Assembly: GCA_028282725.1 (NCBI GenBank)
Contig: JANQHF010000072.1
Location: 1-37,892 of the forward strand
Reading direction: 5' to 3'
Origin: Saprospiraceae bacterium
GTDB lineage: Bacteria > Bacteroidota > Bacteroidia > Chitinophagales > Saprospiraceae
DNA: 37,892 nt
The notes beneath the pieces were generated by a model. That model made no database searches. It was not told where the DNA came from and was given only the letters and a program-made list of their open reading frames with translations. Both the position numbers and the translations under genes were made by a program. Shown piece after piece: positions 1 to 7,483 of this stretch (position 1 is its first letter; each line of letters opens with the position of its first letter).

Positions 1-938
1 CAGGTTTCAGATTCGACACTAATGATTTTATAGCGGCCATAAAATTGAAAGAGGACCGTGATATTTCCATCCGGGCGTTGAATCAACTTGACTGGCGCAT
101 CTTTCTCTCAGCTGCTGCTCTATTGTTTTCGAGCTTCATAGGATTTGATTCGATTGCCCAGGCTGGAGGTGAAGCGCGCAATCCCGGATGGACCCTGCCC
201 CGGGCTATCTTATTGGCCATTTTTTCAGTGGGAAGTTTTTACATCTTGTTTACCGCCGCAGTATATCATACAGTTCCCTGGAGCTTTGTGGCAGAAGAAG
301 CGCTCGTTAGGGATATTACTGCTCCGGGTCTTCTCGGTATCGTCCTGCCCGCAGAGATAAGCGCCGCAATTATCGCAGGTGCTGCAATTGCTTTGATCAA
401 CGATCTCCCGGCTATGCTCCTTTCGGTATCCCGTCTGATGTTTGCCTGGGCCGCTGATGGAATTTTTCCTTCATCGATAGCGTCTATTCATCCCGGAAGG
501 AAGACACCGGTCGTGGCATTGTGTGTTGCAGGAATCATGTCGAGTATCGGAGTATTGGGATCTCATTGGGCGGGAGATTTTTTCCTTGGAATCGATATTA
601 TGGTGACTTCCATGATGGTCAATTTTCTTTTGATGTGTGTCACCTTGGTGATGATTCCCAAGATCAATCCTGACATCGCTCAAAAAATTGTCGTTTTCAA
701 AAATCGGCTCGTCCAGTCCTTCATAGGATGGATTGGTATCATTTTGCTCTTGGGTTTTTTGACCATCCATACCTTCAAAGATCTTACATCGGAGGTATCG
801 GCTTGGTATTTTCGATCCACCCCTGTTTACTTGATCGTCATGACCATAGCCAGCTTGATTTTTATCCTGCAATATGCGAACCTGAAGAATCAGGACGTAA
901 ATATTTCGGAGCGTTTTACCAGACTTCCACAAGAATAA
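1..938 (+). CDS. APC-type amino acid permease, C-terminal part (5' partial)
   Basis: Integral inner-membrane transporter of the amino acid-polyamine-organocation type; the substrate cannot be told. The frame is open from base 3 to the TAA at 936-938, so the true start lies before the window; the TTG at 45 is only the first in-window start codon. Visible are several hydrophobic segments and an APC-like stretch (SSFIGFDSIAQAGGEARNP) resembling the family's GFD/E..A..A.E..NP signature, followed by PRAILLAI. A loop carrying SRLMFAWAADGIFP matches the cytoplasmic SR.l.amarDG..P signature of this superfamily. Three bases separate the stop from the next ATG, so the permease and the AKR-RidA fusion very likely share one mRNA, which hints at uptake and processing of one amino or imino compound. 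Family assignment is firm; substrate is inference. Confidence 0.85.
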   Translation, partial: GFRFDTNDFIAAIKLKEDRDISIRALNQLDWRIFLSAAALLFSSFIGFDSIAQAGGEARNPGWTLPRAILLAIFSVGSFYILFTAAVYHTVPWSFVAEEALVRDITAPGLLGIVLPAEISAAIIAGAAIALINDLPAMLLSVSRLMFAWAADGIFPSSIASIHPGRKTPVVALCVAGIMSSIGVLGSHWAGDFFLGIDIMVTSMMVNFLLMCVTLVMIPKINPDIAQKIVVFKNRLVQSFIGWIGIILLLGFLTIHTFKDLTSEVSAWYFRSTPVYLIVMTIASLIFILQYANLKNQDVNISERFTRLPQE

Positions 939-941
939 TGC

Positions 942-2390
942 ATGAACAGAACAATCGAATTAGCACCGGACTTTTCAGTACCCAGGATCATAACCGGACT
1001 CTGGCAAATTGCTGATATTGAAAGAAAAGAGGGAACAGTCGATCCCGCCCATACTGCAGCTCATCTGGCACCTTACGTCACTGCCGGGTTGAATACATTT
1101 GATATGGCAGATCACTACGGTTCAAGTGAAATCGTTGCCGGGATGTTCAAAAAAAAACATCCCGGGGGAGACCAGGTTCAATTGTTCACCAAGTGGGTAC
1201 CGAAACCCGGTTCAATCAGCAAGAACGACGTAAGAGATGCGGTTCAGCATGCACTCAACAGAATGCAGGTTTCAACCATTGACCTTCTTCAATTCCATGC
1301 CTGGAGATATTCAAATCCTTCCTGGTTGAACGGAATGTTCTTCCTGGAGGAATTAAAAGAGGAAGGACTGATCAAACATCTGGGAGTGACCAATCTGGAT
1401 ACAATCCACCTGAAAATGTTGTTGGATTCCGGGATCCAGGTCGTGACCAATCAGGTCTGCCATTCGCTCATCGATCAGAGGGCAATGGGAAAATTGAGGA
1501 CAATATGTGTAAACTACGGAGTGAGATTACTTGCCTTTGGCACCTTGGCCGGAGGATTCCTGACCGACAAATGGTTGGATCGCCCTGAACCGAAGATCGA
1601 AGAACTCAAGACCTGGTCTGAAATGAAGTATAAAAGATTCATTGATGCTTCCGGTGGTTGGGATAAGTTTCAAAACTTACTCAATTCCTGCCGGAGCATA
1701 GCCGACAAGCACCAGGTATCCATTGCCAATATTGCTGCAAGGTATGTCCTGGATAATCCGGCCGTTGCATCCATTATCGTAGGAGCCCGACCTGGTAAAA
1801 GCGAGCACATCAAAGATAATTTGAGAATTCTTAAAATCGTATTTGATGATGAAGACAGGCAAATCATTCAGGATGCACAAAGTCAGCTCGACCCCATTCC
1901 GGGTGACTGCGGCGATGAATACAGGTATCCTCCGTTTTTGACCGCTTCCGGAGACTTAAGTCATCATCTGAATGAAATGCCATTTCCGTACGAACCAATC
2001 CAAAAAGATGAGCATCGTTCCCAAGTCTTTAGTGGAACTTCCTGGGAAGGGTATGCAGGATACTGCAGGGCGGTAAGAGAGGGTAATCGGATTCTTGTTT
2101 CGGGAACGACAGCTACCCATGAAGACAAAATGATTGGTGGTAATGATCCGGCATCTCAGACACATTTTGTTATTGATAAGATACAGGGGGCTATCGAATC
2201 ACTCGGCGGGACCCTGGACGACGTGGTCCGGACGAGGATATATGTTCATTATATTGAAGATTGGGAACCCATTGCCCGAGCGCATGGTGAAAGATTCAGA
2301 ATGATTCAACCTGCAAATACTTTGGTCCAGGCAAATCTTATAGGAGATGGATACAAGGTTGAGATTGAGTCGGAAGCGGTTGTCAGATAA
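942..2390 (+). CDS. Aldo/keto reductase fused to a RidA (YjgF/UK114) domain
   Basis: A 482-residue two-domain protein. Residues 1 to about 320 form an aldo/keto reductase barrel: the catalytic tetrad is visible as D54, Y59 (FDMADHYGSSE), K84 (LFTKWVP) and H119 (LLQFHAW), and the C-terminal NADPH-site region appears as IIVGARPGKSEHIKDNL. Residues about 361-482 are a complete RidA domain with SGTT, VVRTRIYV (R430/R432) and the terminal VEIESEAVV, where the substrate-carboxylate Arg and water-activating Glu of active RidA enzymes sit. RidA proteins hydrolyse reactive enamine/imine intermediates to ketones; AKRs reduce carbonyls with NADPH. A fused pair could hydrolyse an imine and then reduce the ketone. 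It follows the permease after 3 nt. Domain calls are strong; the coupled reaction is inference. Confidence 0.9.
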   Translation: MNRTIELAPDFSVPRIITGLWQIADIERKEGTVDPAHTAAHLAPYVTAGLNTFDMADHYGSSEIVAGMFKKKHPGGDQVQLFTKWVPKPGSISKNDVRDAVQHALNRMQVSTIDLLQFHAWRYSNPSWLNGMFFLEELKEEGLIKHLGVTNLDTIHLKMLLDSGIQVVTNQVCHSLIDQRAMGKLRTICVNYGVRLLAFGTLAGGFLTDKWLDRPEPKIEELKTWSEMKYKRFIDASGGWDKFQNLLNSCRSIADKHQVSIANIAARYVLDNPAVASIIVGARPGKSEHIKDNLRILKIVFDDEDRQIIQDAQSQLDPIPGDCGDEYRYPPFLTASGDLSHHLNEMPFPYEPIQKDEHRSQVFSGTSWEGYAGYCRAVREGNRILVSGTTATHEDKMIGGNDPASQTHFVIDKIQGAIESLGGTLDDVVRTRIYVHYIEDWEPIARAHGERFRMIQPANTLVQANLIGDGYKVEIESEAVVR

Positions 2391-2547
2391 CTTTCTTTTT
2401 ATTGTTCTTTTTTGCCCGTCCTAAAAAGCACGAAAAAAGGACACTTTCTGTAAGGGAATTTTTCCCGTGAACCCGAAAACCGAATTAACCAATCTAAATT
2501 GTCTCCAAGGCGTCGCCAATTTTTCACGAATTGTGAATTCTATTCCG

Positions 2548-2564
2548 GACAGAAAGATTCTGTC
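2548..2564. other. Small perfect hairpin upstream of the NTF2-like gene
   Basis: GACAGAA, loop AGA, TTCTGTC forms a perfect 7-bp stem about 80 bp before the start of the next gene. A second small inverted repeat (TTCAC, GAATT, GTGAA) lies at 2523-2537. Neither has a T-run. They may be leader structures or regulator sites, or chance. Confidence 0.3.
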
Positions 2565-2644
2565 AAACGTGAGGATAAATTCCTTATGAGGGCCATACAT
2601 TGTGGAAATATGAATACATCTTCGAGCGTTATACAAATTCTAAA

Positions 2645-3100
2645 ATGGATAATCAAATGAAAGTGCATCTCTACTCATTATTTTTTTTAAGTGCATTTGT
2701 CTTCAACTTGACTGCTCAGGTAAGTGCTGATCAAACGGAGAACAAATCCGAAGATCATAAAGCAATTAAAGCCGTCCTCCAAAACTACTTCGATGGCTGG
2801 TTGACCGGAGACACTACCCTGGTGGGAAGTGCCATGCACAGTACCTGCAACCTAAAATTTGTGCGGGATGGAAAAATCATGCGCAGGGACCGCACCAATT
2901 ATCTGAGTGGGTTCAAACCCAGGCCTCGCCTCCCGAATGCTGAGGGCAGGATCCTTTCCATTGATATTACGAGAACCGCCGCGGAGGCAAAAATTGAATT
3001 GGAAACGGAATACCGGTTGTTCACTGATTATTTCAATTTATTGAAAGAAGGAGATCGCTGGTACATCACCGATAAGGTGTCGACAAGTGTTGCCAAGTAA
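2645..3100 (+). CDS. Secreted NTF2-like (lumazine-binding type) protein
   Basis: About 151 residues from ATG 2645; the ATG at 2657 (MKVHLYSLFFLSAFVF) gives an equally good start and places the Sec signal peptide at the very N terminus, with likely cleavage after LTAQ. The frame is open further upstream, but those residues are not signal-like. The mature part matches the small NTF2-like fold of Bacteroidota 'nuclear transport factor 2/putative lumazine-binding' proteins: an amphipathic helix (AIKAVLQNYFDGWLTGD), a short loop (MHSTCNLKFVRDGKI) and strands ending in YFNLLKEGDRWYITDKV. Such proteins are usually of unknown ligand and periplasmic. It stands alone, 254 bp after the AKR-RidA gene and convergent with the restriction gene. 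Fold family fairly sure, function unknown. Confidence 0.75.
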   Translation: MDNQMKVHLYSLFFLSAFVFNLTAQVSADQTENKSEDHKAIKAVLQNYFDGWLTGDTTLVGSAMHSTCNLKFVRDGKIMRRDRTNYLSGFKPRPRLPNAEGRILSIDITRTAAEAKIELETEYRLFTDYFNLLKEGDRWYITDKVSTSVAK

Positions 3101-3166
3101 TATATCAGCCTCAGTTACTTCAAATTTTTGTTCTTACAGATGACACTATATTATTAAGGCAAGAAA

Positions 3167-3712
3167 TTAACCTTTTCTTTTTTGCTTTTTCAATGCTTCT
3201 CCCGGACCATCGTGTTCAATCCCGATAACTACAATTGGATAATTTTGCGCTTCGATAAATTCTTCTTCAATGTATTTTATGGCATCTTTTATAGAAGGTG
3301 TTCTATCGGGTAAGAAGACTTGAAAAGAGTTATTTGGAACGATTATCACTCCTACTTCAATCAAACCATCCTTAAGATTATTCCTTATGTGAACAAGATC
3401 TCTTATTAATAGATCAGATCGGGCAGAAACCTGTACCTCAACTCCAATAGTAGCAATAAAGGTTCGATTATATCTCACTCTCTTAGACCAATCAATATCT
3501 CCGGTCGTTTTTTTAACCCAATCTTCTCTTTTTTCAAATGACTCGTCAATCATTTTTCGAACCACAGCACCTCCGTTTGCATCCTTCTGTTCGAGCAAAA
3601 ATATTTTAGTTGATAGAATGGTCTCCTGGATTTCAATAAAAAGATTAGCAAGTCCGAGTTTAGTTATTCTTTCTCGGGCCCCACCGTGGAAGATGATATC
3701 AGTGATCTTCAT
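3167..3712 (-). CDS. Type II restriction endonuclease, BglII-like
   Basis: 181 residues, encoded directly after and overlapping the methyltransferase (ATGA at 3709-3712), the standard arrangement of a type II R-M operon. Similarity to BglII rests on order and context of the catalytic residues: a GDIDWSKR segment (D72/D74), then GVEVQ (E92, Q94), then an alternating hydrophobic strand (GLIEVGVIIVPN) and a late YPIVVIGIE strand. BglII uses Asp84, Glu93 and Gln95 in the same layout (DIDF.KR...VEVQ), where Gln replaces the usual catalytic Lys of PD-(D/E)XK enzymes. It is shorter than BglII (223 aa). The recognition site cannot be read from sequence; GATC-containing sites are typical of BglII/BstYI relatives. 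The AT-rich composition compared with flanking genes suggests horizontal acquisition. Confidence 0.72.
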   Translation of the reverse strand: MKITDIIFHGGARERITKLGLANLFIEIQETILSTKIFLLEQKDANGGAVVRKMIDESFEKREDWVKKTTGDIDWSKRVRYNRTFIATIGVEVQVSARSDLLIRDLVHIRNNLKDGLIEVGVIIVPNNSFQVFLPDRTPSIKDAIKYIEEEFIEAQNYPIVVIGIEHDGPGEALKKQKRKG

Positions 3713-4533
3713 ATACTAACAGCTTCAAAAATATCATCTAATGCAAAATTTGGTTCTCTTCCAAGAAAAAGACCAAATTCGTCCTCCATTCTTTTCTTGA
3801 TATGATGACAGTCATATAGCTCAACTCCAATCCAATTTCTATTAAGTTTTTGAGCAGTTTGATACGTAGACCCTCCACCCCCAAAGGGATCGAAGACAAT
3901 ATCATTTTCATTAGTCGAAATTTGAATTGCTCTTTGGGGTATTATAGATTTCAATTCATTCACTCCTTCACGAACCTTAAATTTTTTATGTCTATTTGGA
4001 CTAGTATCGGGCCAAAAATCCATCAGATTAACTCCATCAGGATTCATCTTATTTCTGTGTCCTCCGTAATCAGGGATTTCCCCACCACAATGTCGACATT
4101 TCGGGATAGGAGTTCTTAGATTATTAAATGTTTTAGGTTCACCTTTAGAGTAATATAACATTGAATAATGTGCAGGATACAGGCGGTTACCACGACGAAA
4201 AGTACCCTTCATGGACATAGCAATCCAATGTCTGAATTGCAGGTATTTATTAAGAATATTGCCAAACTTAATATTTAACTCAGGAGTTGCGTACAGGAAG
4301 AATGACCCACCAGGCTTCAAAATCCTACTGCATTCAGAGATCCATTGAGAGCACCAATCTAAGTAAACGTCTTGATTTGACTTATCATCATATCCATTTT
4401 TATAATCCTTACCAATATTAAATGGAGGATCGGCAAAAACTGTATCAATGCAATTATTCTTCATAGATTTCAATAATTCCAGACAGTCACCGTGAAAAAG
4501 TATTCCTCTATCCGTTGTTAAATATGGATTCAT
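3709..4533 (-). CDS. Type II DNA methyltransferase, beta class (N6-adenine or N4-cytosine)
   Basis: 274 residues. The catalytic motif IV is DPPF (35-38, in TVFADPPFNIGKDY) and the AdoMet-binding motif I comes near the C terminus (FDPFGGGGST, 214-223); this order, IV before I, defines the beta class. LKPGGSFFLY (72-81) is motif V/VI-like. Between them lies an insert with a CRHC pair (146-149) followed by YGGH, possibly a small metal site near the target recognition region. It protects host DNA against the downstream overlapping endonuclease, with which it is translationally coupled. DPPF is compatible with adenine-N6 or cytosine-N4 transfer, so the modified base is open. No separate controller (C) gene is seen. 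Confidence 0.9.
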   Translation of the reverse strand: MNPYLTTDRGILFHGDCLELLKSMKNNCIDTVFADPPFNIGKDYKNGYDDKSNQDVYLDWCSQWISECSRILKPGGSFFLYATPELNIKFGNILNKYLQFRHWIAMSMKGTFRRGNRLYPAHYSMLYYSKGEPKTFNNLRTPIPKCRHCGGEIPDYGGHRNKMNPDGVNLMDFWPDTSPNRHKKFKVREGVNELKSIIPQRAIQISTNENDIVFDPFGGGGSTYQTAQKLNRNWIGVELYDCHHIKKRMEDEFGLFLGREPNFALDDIFEAVSI

Positions 4534-4793
4534 CTATGTTCTTTGTCCAAAGTTATTTAAATATGAAATATTTTTCTTATTTGATTATACAACGTGCCGA
4601 ATTGAGCAAGACATTGATCACTTCTGTATTATCTTGGAGTCTCTCTCAATACCTTTTCAGTATCTTCAGCGCATTCATCGATATTGCTGCAATAACCAGG
4701 AAATTGTCATATAAGCAATTAGTTATAGCATTTGCAGGCACAGTGGGAAAGCATATTCTGATTGCTAAACTAACAAGTTCTATACTTGAATAT
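4534..4793. other. AT-rich junction between the RM pair and the serine hydrolase
   Basis: 260 bp between the methyltransferase start and the likely signal peptide of the next gene. The serine-hydrolase reading frame stays open through the whole stretch (from ATG 4515, which lies inside the methyltransferase start), but the encoded residues do not resemble a known domain and the signal peptide comes only afterwards. It may be the scar of RM insertion into the 5' region of the hydrolase. No RNA gene or repeat is evident. Confidence 0.4.
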
Positions 4794-5930
4794 TTGAAAC
4801 CAAGACCCAACGTCAGAGTCATTTTCATAGTTGCCATAACCTGTTTTGGCTACTCCATCTATGGCCAAACACCGGACCCGGCATCAACAATCCAACTTCA
4901 ACAAGTCTTTGAAAAAGATCTGAAGGACGATGAACCCGGAGGTGTAATTCTGATTTCCAAGAATCATGAAGTTGTCTTTTCGAGCAGCATGGGATTGGCT
5001 GATTTGGATACCAAAGAACCCATAACGGTCAACACTGTATTCAATACAGGATCAATATCCAAAACCTTTGTCTCCAACGGAATACTCATCCTGCAAGAAA
5101 GAGGTCTTTTATCCCTGGATGATCCAATCTCCAAATACTTTGATGATTTCTCAAATCCTGATTTAATAACCGATATCAAGATCTATCATCTGCTTTCGCA
5201 CTCATCAGGACTTCCGGACATCAGAAATGTAAGTAGCGATCCTGATTTTTATTTGACGGCTAAGGATGAGGAGAATTTTGCCCCGATAAAGCGAGTCGCA
5301 TCGCTCAATTTTCGACCGGGAGAAGAATTTGAATATTCAAATCCCGCATACAACGGCCTCGCCTTGATTATCGAAAAAGTATCTGGTCAACCCTGGCAGG
5401 AATTTATCATTGAGAATATATTTCAACCTGCAGGGATGTCGACCAGTAAGATTACAATTGGCCCGCATCCAAGAACAGGTGTTGCCCATGGTTATGTAAA
5501 AAACGGCAGTGAATATCATGAAAATGATTATGGAGAGGTACCGACCTTCGCAGCCTCAGGAAATGGTGGTGTCTGGTCTTCTGTCATTGAGCTCATGAGA
5601 TATGAGCAGGCTTTGTGCGAAGGGAGAATCATAAGTCAAGAGTTGCTTGAGACTTCAAGAATGCCCGTAAGGCATCAAAACTGGAATGAAGCAGATCCTC
5701 CTCATGTGGGATATAGTTGGTTTACCCGGTCTGAGAAATTAATAGGGACAGACCTTGAAGTTGACGTGGTATATCATACAGGATCGCAAGGAGGATTTCG
5801 TGCATTTCACATCTCAATTCCTGAAAAAAAATTGCTCTTCGTAGGACTCTTCAATAAACCCATCAACAACATGAATAAGATCATGAGGACAACTCTGCTT
5901 TTATTGAAGGAAGAGCACTGGCTGGAGTGA
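4794..5930 (+). CDS. Serine hydrolase, beta-lactamase class C/PBP-like, exported; start uncertain
   Basis: Beta-lactamase family serine hydrolase acting in the periplasm on peptides or esters. Motifs present: SISK (Ser codon at 5052, Lys at 5061) as the SxxK nucleophile motif, YSN (5334-5342) as the YxN motif, and HTG (5775-5783) as the KTG equivalent. The usual HLLSHSSGLPD stretch follows SxxK. A Sec signal peptide (VRVIFIVAITCFGYSIYGQ) precedes the mature domain, but no ATG or GTG lies just before it; the nearest start codon is TTG 4794, chosen here. The first in-frame ATGs are at 4515 and 4524, overlapping the divergent methyltransferase start, and would add about 90 odd residues. The gene may have lost its own 5' end when the RM pair arrived. 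Family sure; specific substrate unknown. Confidence 0.8.
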   Translation: MKPRPNVRVIFIVAITCFGYSIYGQTPDPASTIQLQQVFEKDLKDDEPGGVILISKNHEVVFSSSMGLADLDTKEPITVNTVFNTGSISKTFVSNGILILQERGLLSLDDPISKYFDDFSNPDLITDIKIYHLLSHSSGLPDIRNVSSDPDFYLTAKDEENFAPIKRVASLNFRPGEEFEYSNPAYNGLALIIEKVSGQPWQEFIIENIFQPAGMSTSKITIGPHPRTGVAHGYVKNGSEYHENDYGEVPTFAASGNGGVWSSVIELMRYEQALCEGRIISQELLETSRMPVRHQNWNEADPPHVGYSWFTRSEKLIGTDLEVDVVYHTGSQGGFRAFHISIPEKKLLFVGLFNKPINNMNKIMRTTLLLLKEEHWLE

Positions 5931-5986
5931 AAGAGTCATGGCTTGGCTTCACCGGCACTATCTCTTTTACCATAGGGTCAGTTAAT

Positions 5987-6015
5987 TTATCACCTGGTTG
6001 GAAACCAGGTGATAA
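5987..6015. repeat. Perfect 13-bp hairpin (first of three in tandem)
   Basis: Left arm TTATCACCTGGTT, loop GGA, right arm AACCAGGTGATAA, with no mismatch. It lies between the convergent serine hydrolase and yceI genes, 56 bp past the hydrolase stop. There is no T-run, so it may be a REP-type palindrome or an mRNA 3'-end stabiliser. Confidence 0.7.
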
Positions 6016-6023
6016 TGAGAAAC

Positions 6024-6053
6024 TCATCGCCCGACCTGAAAGTTGGGTGATGA
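6024..6053. repeat. 12-bp hairpin with two wobble pairs (second of three)
   Basis: Arms TCATCGCCCGAC (6024-6035) and GTTGGGTGATGA (6042-6053), loop CTGAAA; the stem is complete if two G-T pairs are allowed on one strand. The arm resembles the 18-bp units at 33248-33319, which suggests a dispersed family. Confidence 0.6.
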
Positions 6054-6082
6054 AAAAAGGCAGCATTCCCCGGAATACTGCC
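6053..6082 (-). terminator. Rho-independent terminator of yceI (third hairpin)
   Basis: Stem GGCAGCATTCC / GGAATACTGCC (6059-6069, 6072-6082) with one mismatch and a CC loop. On the minus strand it is followed directly by a run of six T (A-run 6053-6058 on plus), 31 bp past the YceI stop. Confidence 0.75.
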
Positions 6083-6112
6083 TGATACCAAACTACAATT
6101 ACATTGGCTTGG

Positions 6113-6658
6113 TTACATAACTAAATTTACATTAAGAGTGAACTCATCATAGATGGCCTTGTCTCCAAGATTGTCGAAGAAGCTGCCTGAGCCATATCGT
6201 ACGTCATACTTGGATCTGTCAACTACGATTTTTGCACTCGCTTTATTTCCTTCAAACGAAGCATCAAACGAAATAGGCTTGGTAATCCCCTTAATTGTCA
6301 GGTGACCATAAACAGAGCCTTCATCATTCATAGAATGAAGTTTGAAAGTAGCTGTTGGATGATTGGCTACGTCAAAAAAGTCTGCTGACTTTAAATGTCC
6401 AACTAGTTTTCCCTGCATATTGCCAGATAGATCTGTGTTTTCAATGGAAGTCATATCAATGACAAAACTTCCACTAACGACCTTGTCACCATCAAATTCA
6501 AAGCTACCTTCTTTGATCTTGATGGTTCCCGTATGTTTGCCTGTAACCTTCTTTCCTACCCACTCGATGGTGCTGGCCTCCGTGTTAATGGACTTGACAT
6601 TGATATCACCGGTAGAAAGTCCAATTGCTGCAACGATTGCTAAAATGATTGTGTTCAT
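6113..6658 (-). CDS. YceI family lipid-binding-like protein
   Basis: 181 residues, the usual length of YceI lipocalin-like barrel proteins, which bind polyisoprenoid or other amphiphilic molecules in the periplasm. A short N-terminal signal-like segment (MNTIILAIVAAIGLSTGDI) precedes the domain. Family hallmarks are visible: STIEWVGKKVTGKHTGTIKIKEG at the start, GSFVIDMTSI, HLKSADFFDVANHPTATF in the centre and GHLTIKGITKPISF. It lies 31 bp downstream of the marR-type gene on the same strand, so both are probably one transcript under MarR control. Such marR-yceI pairs are seen in other Bacteroidota; the ligand and inducer are unknown. Confidence 0.92.
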   Translation of the reverse strand: MNTIILAIVAAIGLSTGDINVKSINTEASTIEWVGKKVTGKHTGTIKIKEGSFEFDGDKVVSGSFVIDMTSIENTDLSGNMQGKLVGHLKSADFFDVANHPTATFKLHSMNDEGSVYGHLTIKGITKPISFDASFEGNKASAKIVVDRSKYDVRYGSGSFFDNLGDKAIYDEFTLNVNLVM

Positions 6659-6689
6659 ATTGAATTTATGTTTATATAATTATTGATTA

Positions 6690-7145
6690 CTAATCTATTC
6701 TCATCCGATCCAAGAGGCCATTGAGCATTTTGGATTCTTTTTGAGACAAGTGTATAATGGAGGTTAGAAGCTCCTGTAGGGGTTTTTCAATAATCTTCAA
6801 CAAACCCATGCCCTCTGCCGTAATCATTACATCGACCTTTCGCATATCCGAAGGACAGGTCTTTTTAGACACGAGGTGCTTTTTTACCAGTCGCTCGACC
6901 AACCTGGATGTATCTGACATGGGTTCGACCATCCTGTCCCTCAGCACTGAAGTACTGACCGGATGATCCGACCCCCTCAATATTCTCAGAATGTTATACT
7001 GAGAACTCGTAATGCCATAATTGGAGAGGAATTCATTCAATCTGCTCTGCACATAATTGTGTGTATACAACAAATTCACCGCTACTTTTTCCTGCTCACT
7101 AGTAAACGGCTTTTTTTGCTTTATGGCTTTCAGTAATTCCACCAT
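6690..7145 (-). CDS. MarR family transcriptional regulator
   Basis: 151 residues with a MarR-type winged helix: YGITSSQYNILRILRGSDHPVSTSVLRDRM (helix-turn-helix entry) then SRLVERLVKKHLVSKKTCPSDMRKVDVMITAEG, the recognition helix and the beta-wing with its typical D.R.v...iT..G pattern. MarR proteins bind palindromes as dimers and are usually released by small phenolic or oxidant signals. Two palindromes sit in the 45 bp before its start codon (see separate entry), consistent with autoregulation. First gene of a likely two-gene operon with yceI. Confidence 0.92.
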   Translation of the reverse strand: MVELLKAIKQKKPFTSEQEKVAVNLLYTHNYVQSRLNEFLSNYGITSSQYNILRILRGSDHPVSTSVLRDRMVEPMSDTSRLVERLVKKHLVSKKTCPSDMRKVDVMITAEGMGLLKIIEKPLQELLTSIIHLSQKESKMLNGLLDRMRID

Positions 7146-7158
7146 TGCAAATATAACG

Positions 7159-7187
7159 ATGTTACAACATTAATGTTTAAACATTAA
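7159..7187. promoter_or_regulatory. Candidate MarR operator: two tandem palindromes
   Basis: ATGTTACAACAT (7159-7170) and an 18-bp perfect palindrome TTAATGTTTAAACATTAA (7170-7187) share ATGTT/AACAT half-sites and start 14 bp upstream of the marR start codon. The placement and symmetry fit binding by the MarR dimer and autorepression. Inference from position only. Confidence 0.6.
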
Positions 7188-7320
7188 AATTAATAATTTG
7201 TTAAGATCACAATGTTGGTACTGGCATTTTTCTGTTTGATTGATTCATTTATTCCCTTCAACGAGTCTTGTGATCATAAAATGTTGTCAATATTACTCGT
7301 TAGCTTCCGTTCCGATAAGA

Positions 7321-7483
7321 ATTCCGGCCACTCGAACTACTATCCGTGAGCTTTTGAATGAAGAACCCCTTTCAAAGTTGCTACCTGATGATATTGAATC
7401 CATCAATGTTCTAAAAGGCCAAAAAAGCCATCGATGAGTATAATGCTCCAAATGGTGTCGTGATTGTCAAGACGAAGAAGTAA
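7321..7483 (+). pseudogene. Relic of a TonB-plug-type C-terminal domain, frameshifted
   Basis: In one frame the DNA reads LLPDDIESINVLKGQ, then the frame ends after KSHR; one base on, the frame continues KAIDEYNAPNGVVIVKTKK and a TAA at 7481-7483. Joined, this is the classic plug motif (..p.DIesI.VLKg..a...Yg..G.NGVi.i.Tkk) found in TonB-dependent receptors and at the C termini of some Bacteroidota M56 or TonB-like proteins. The break falls in a run of six A (7421-7426); removing one A restores the frame. No start or signal peptide is seen upstream, so this is a decayed 3' fragment, not a working gene. Confidence 0.6.

Noticed and set aside
471-932. 153-residue ORF on the minus strand
   Set aside because: Antisense to the permease, which has membrane spans and family motifs; the antisense peptide is His/Asp-rich shadow composition with no domain.
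4646-4837. 63-residue minus-strand ORF as a possible controller gene of the RM system
   Set aside because: No helix-turn-helix pattern; it lies opposite the open frame of the serine hydrolase region.
7415-7430. Programmed frameshift at the A-run of the TonB-plug relic
   Set aside because: The shift needed is +1, not the -1 typical of A-rich slippery sites, and the upstream part has no start or signal peptide; decay is simpler.
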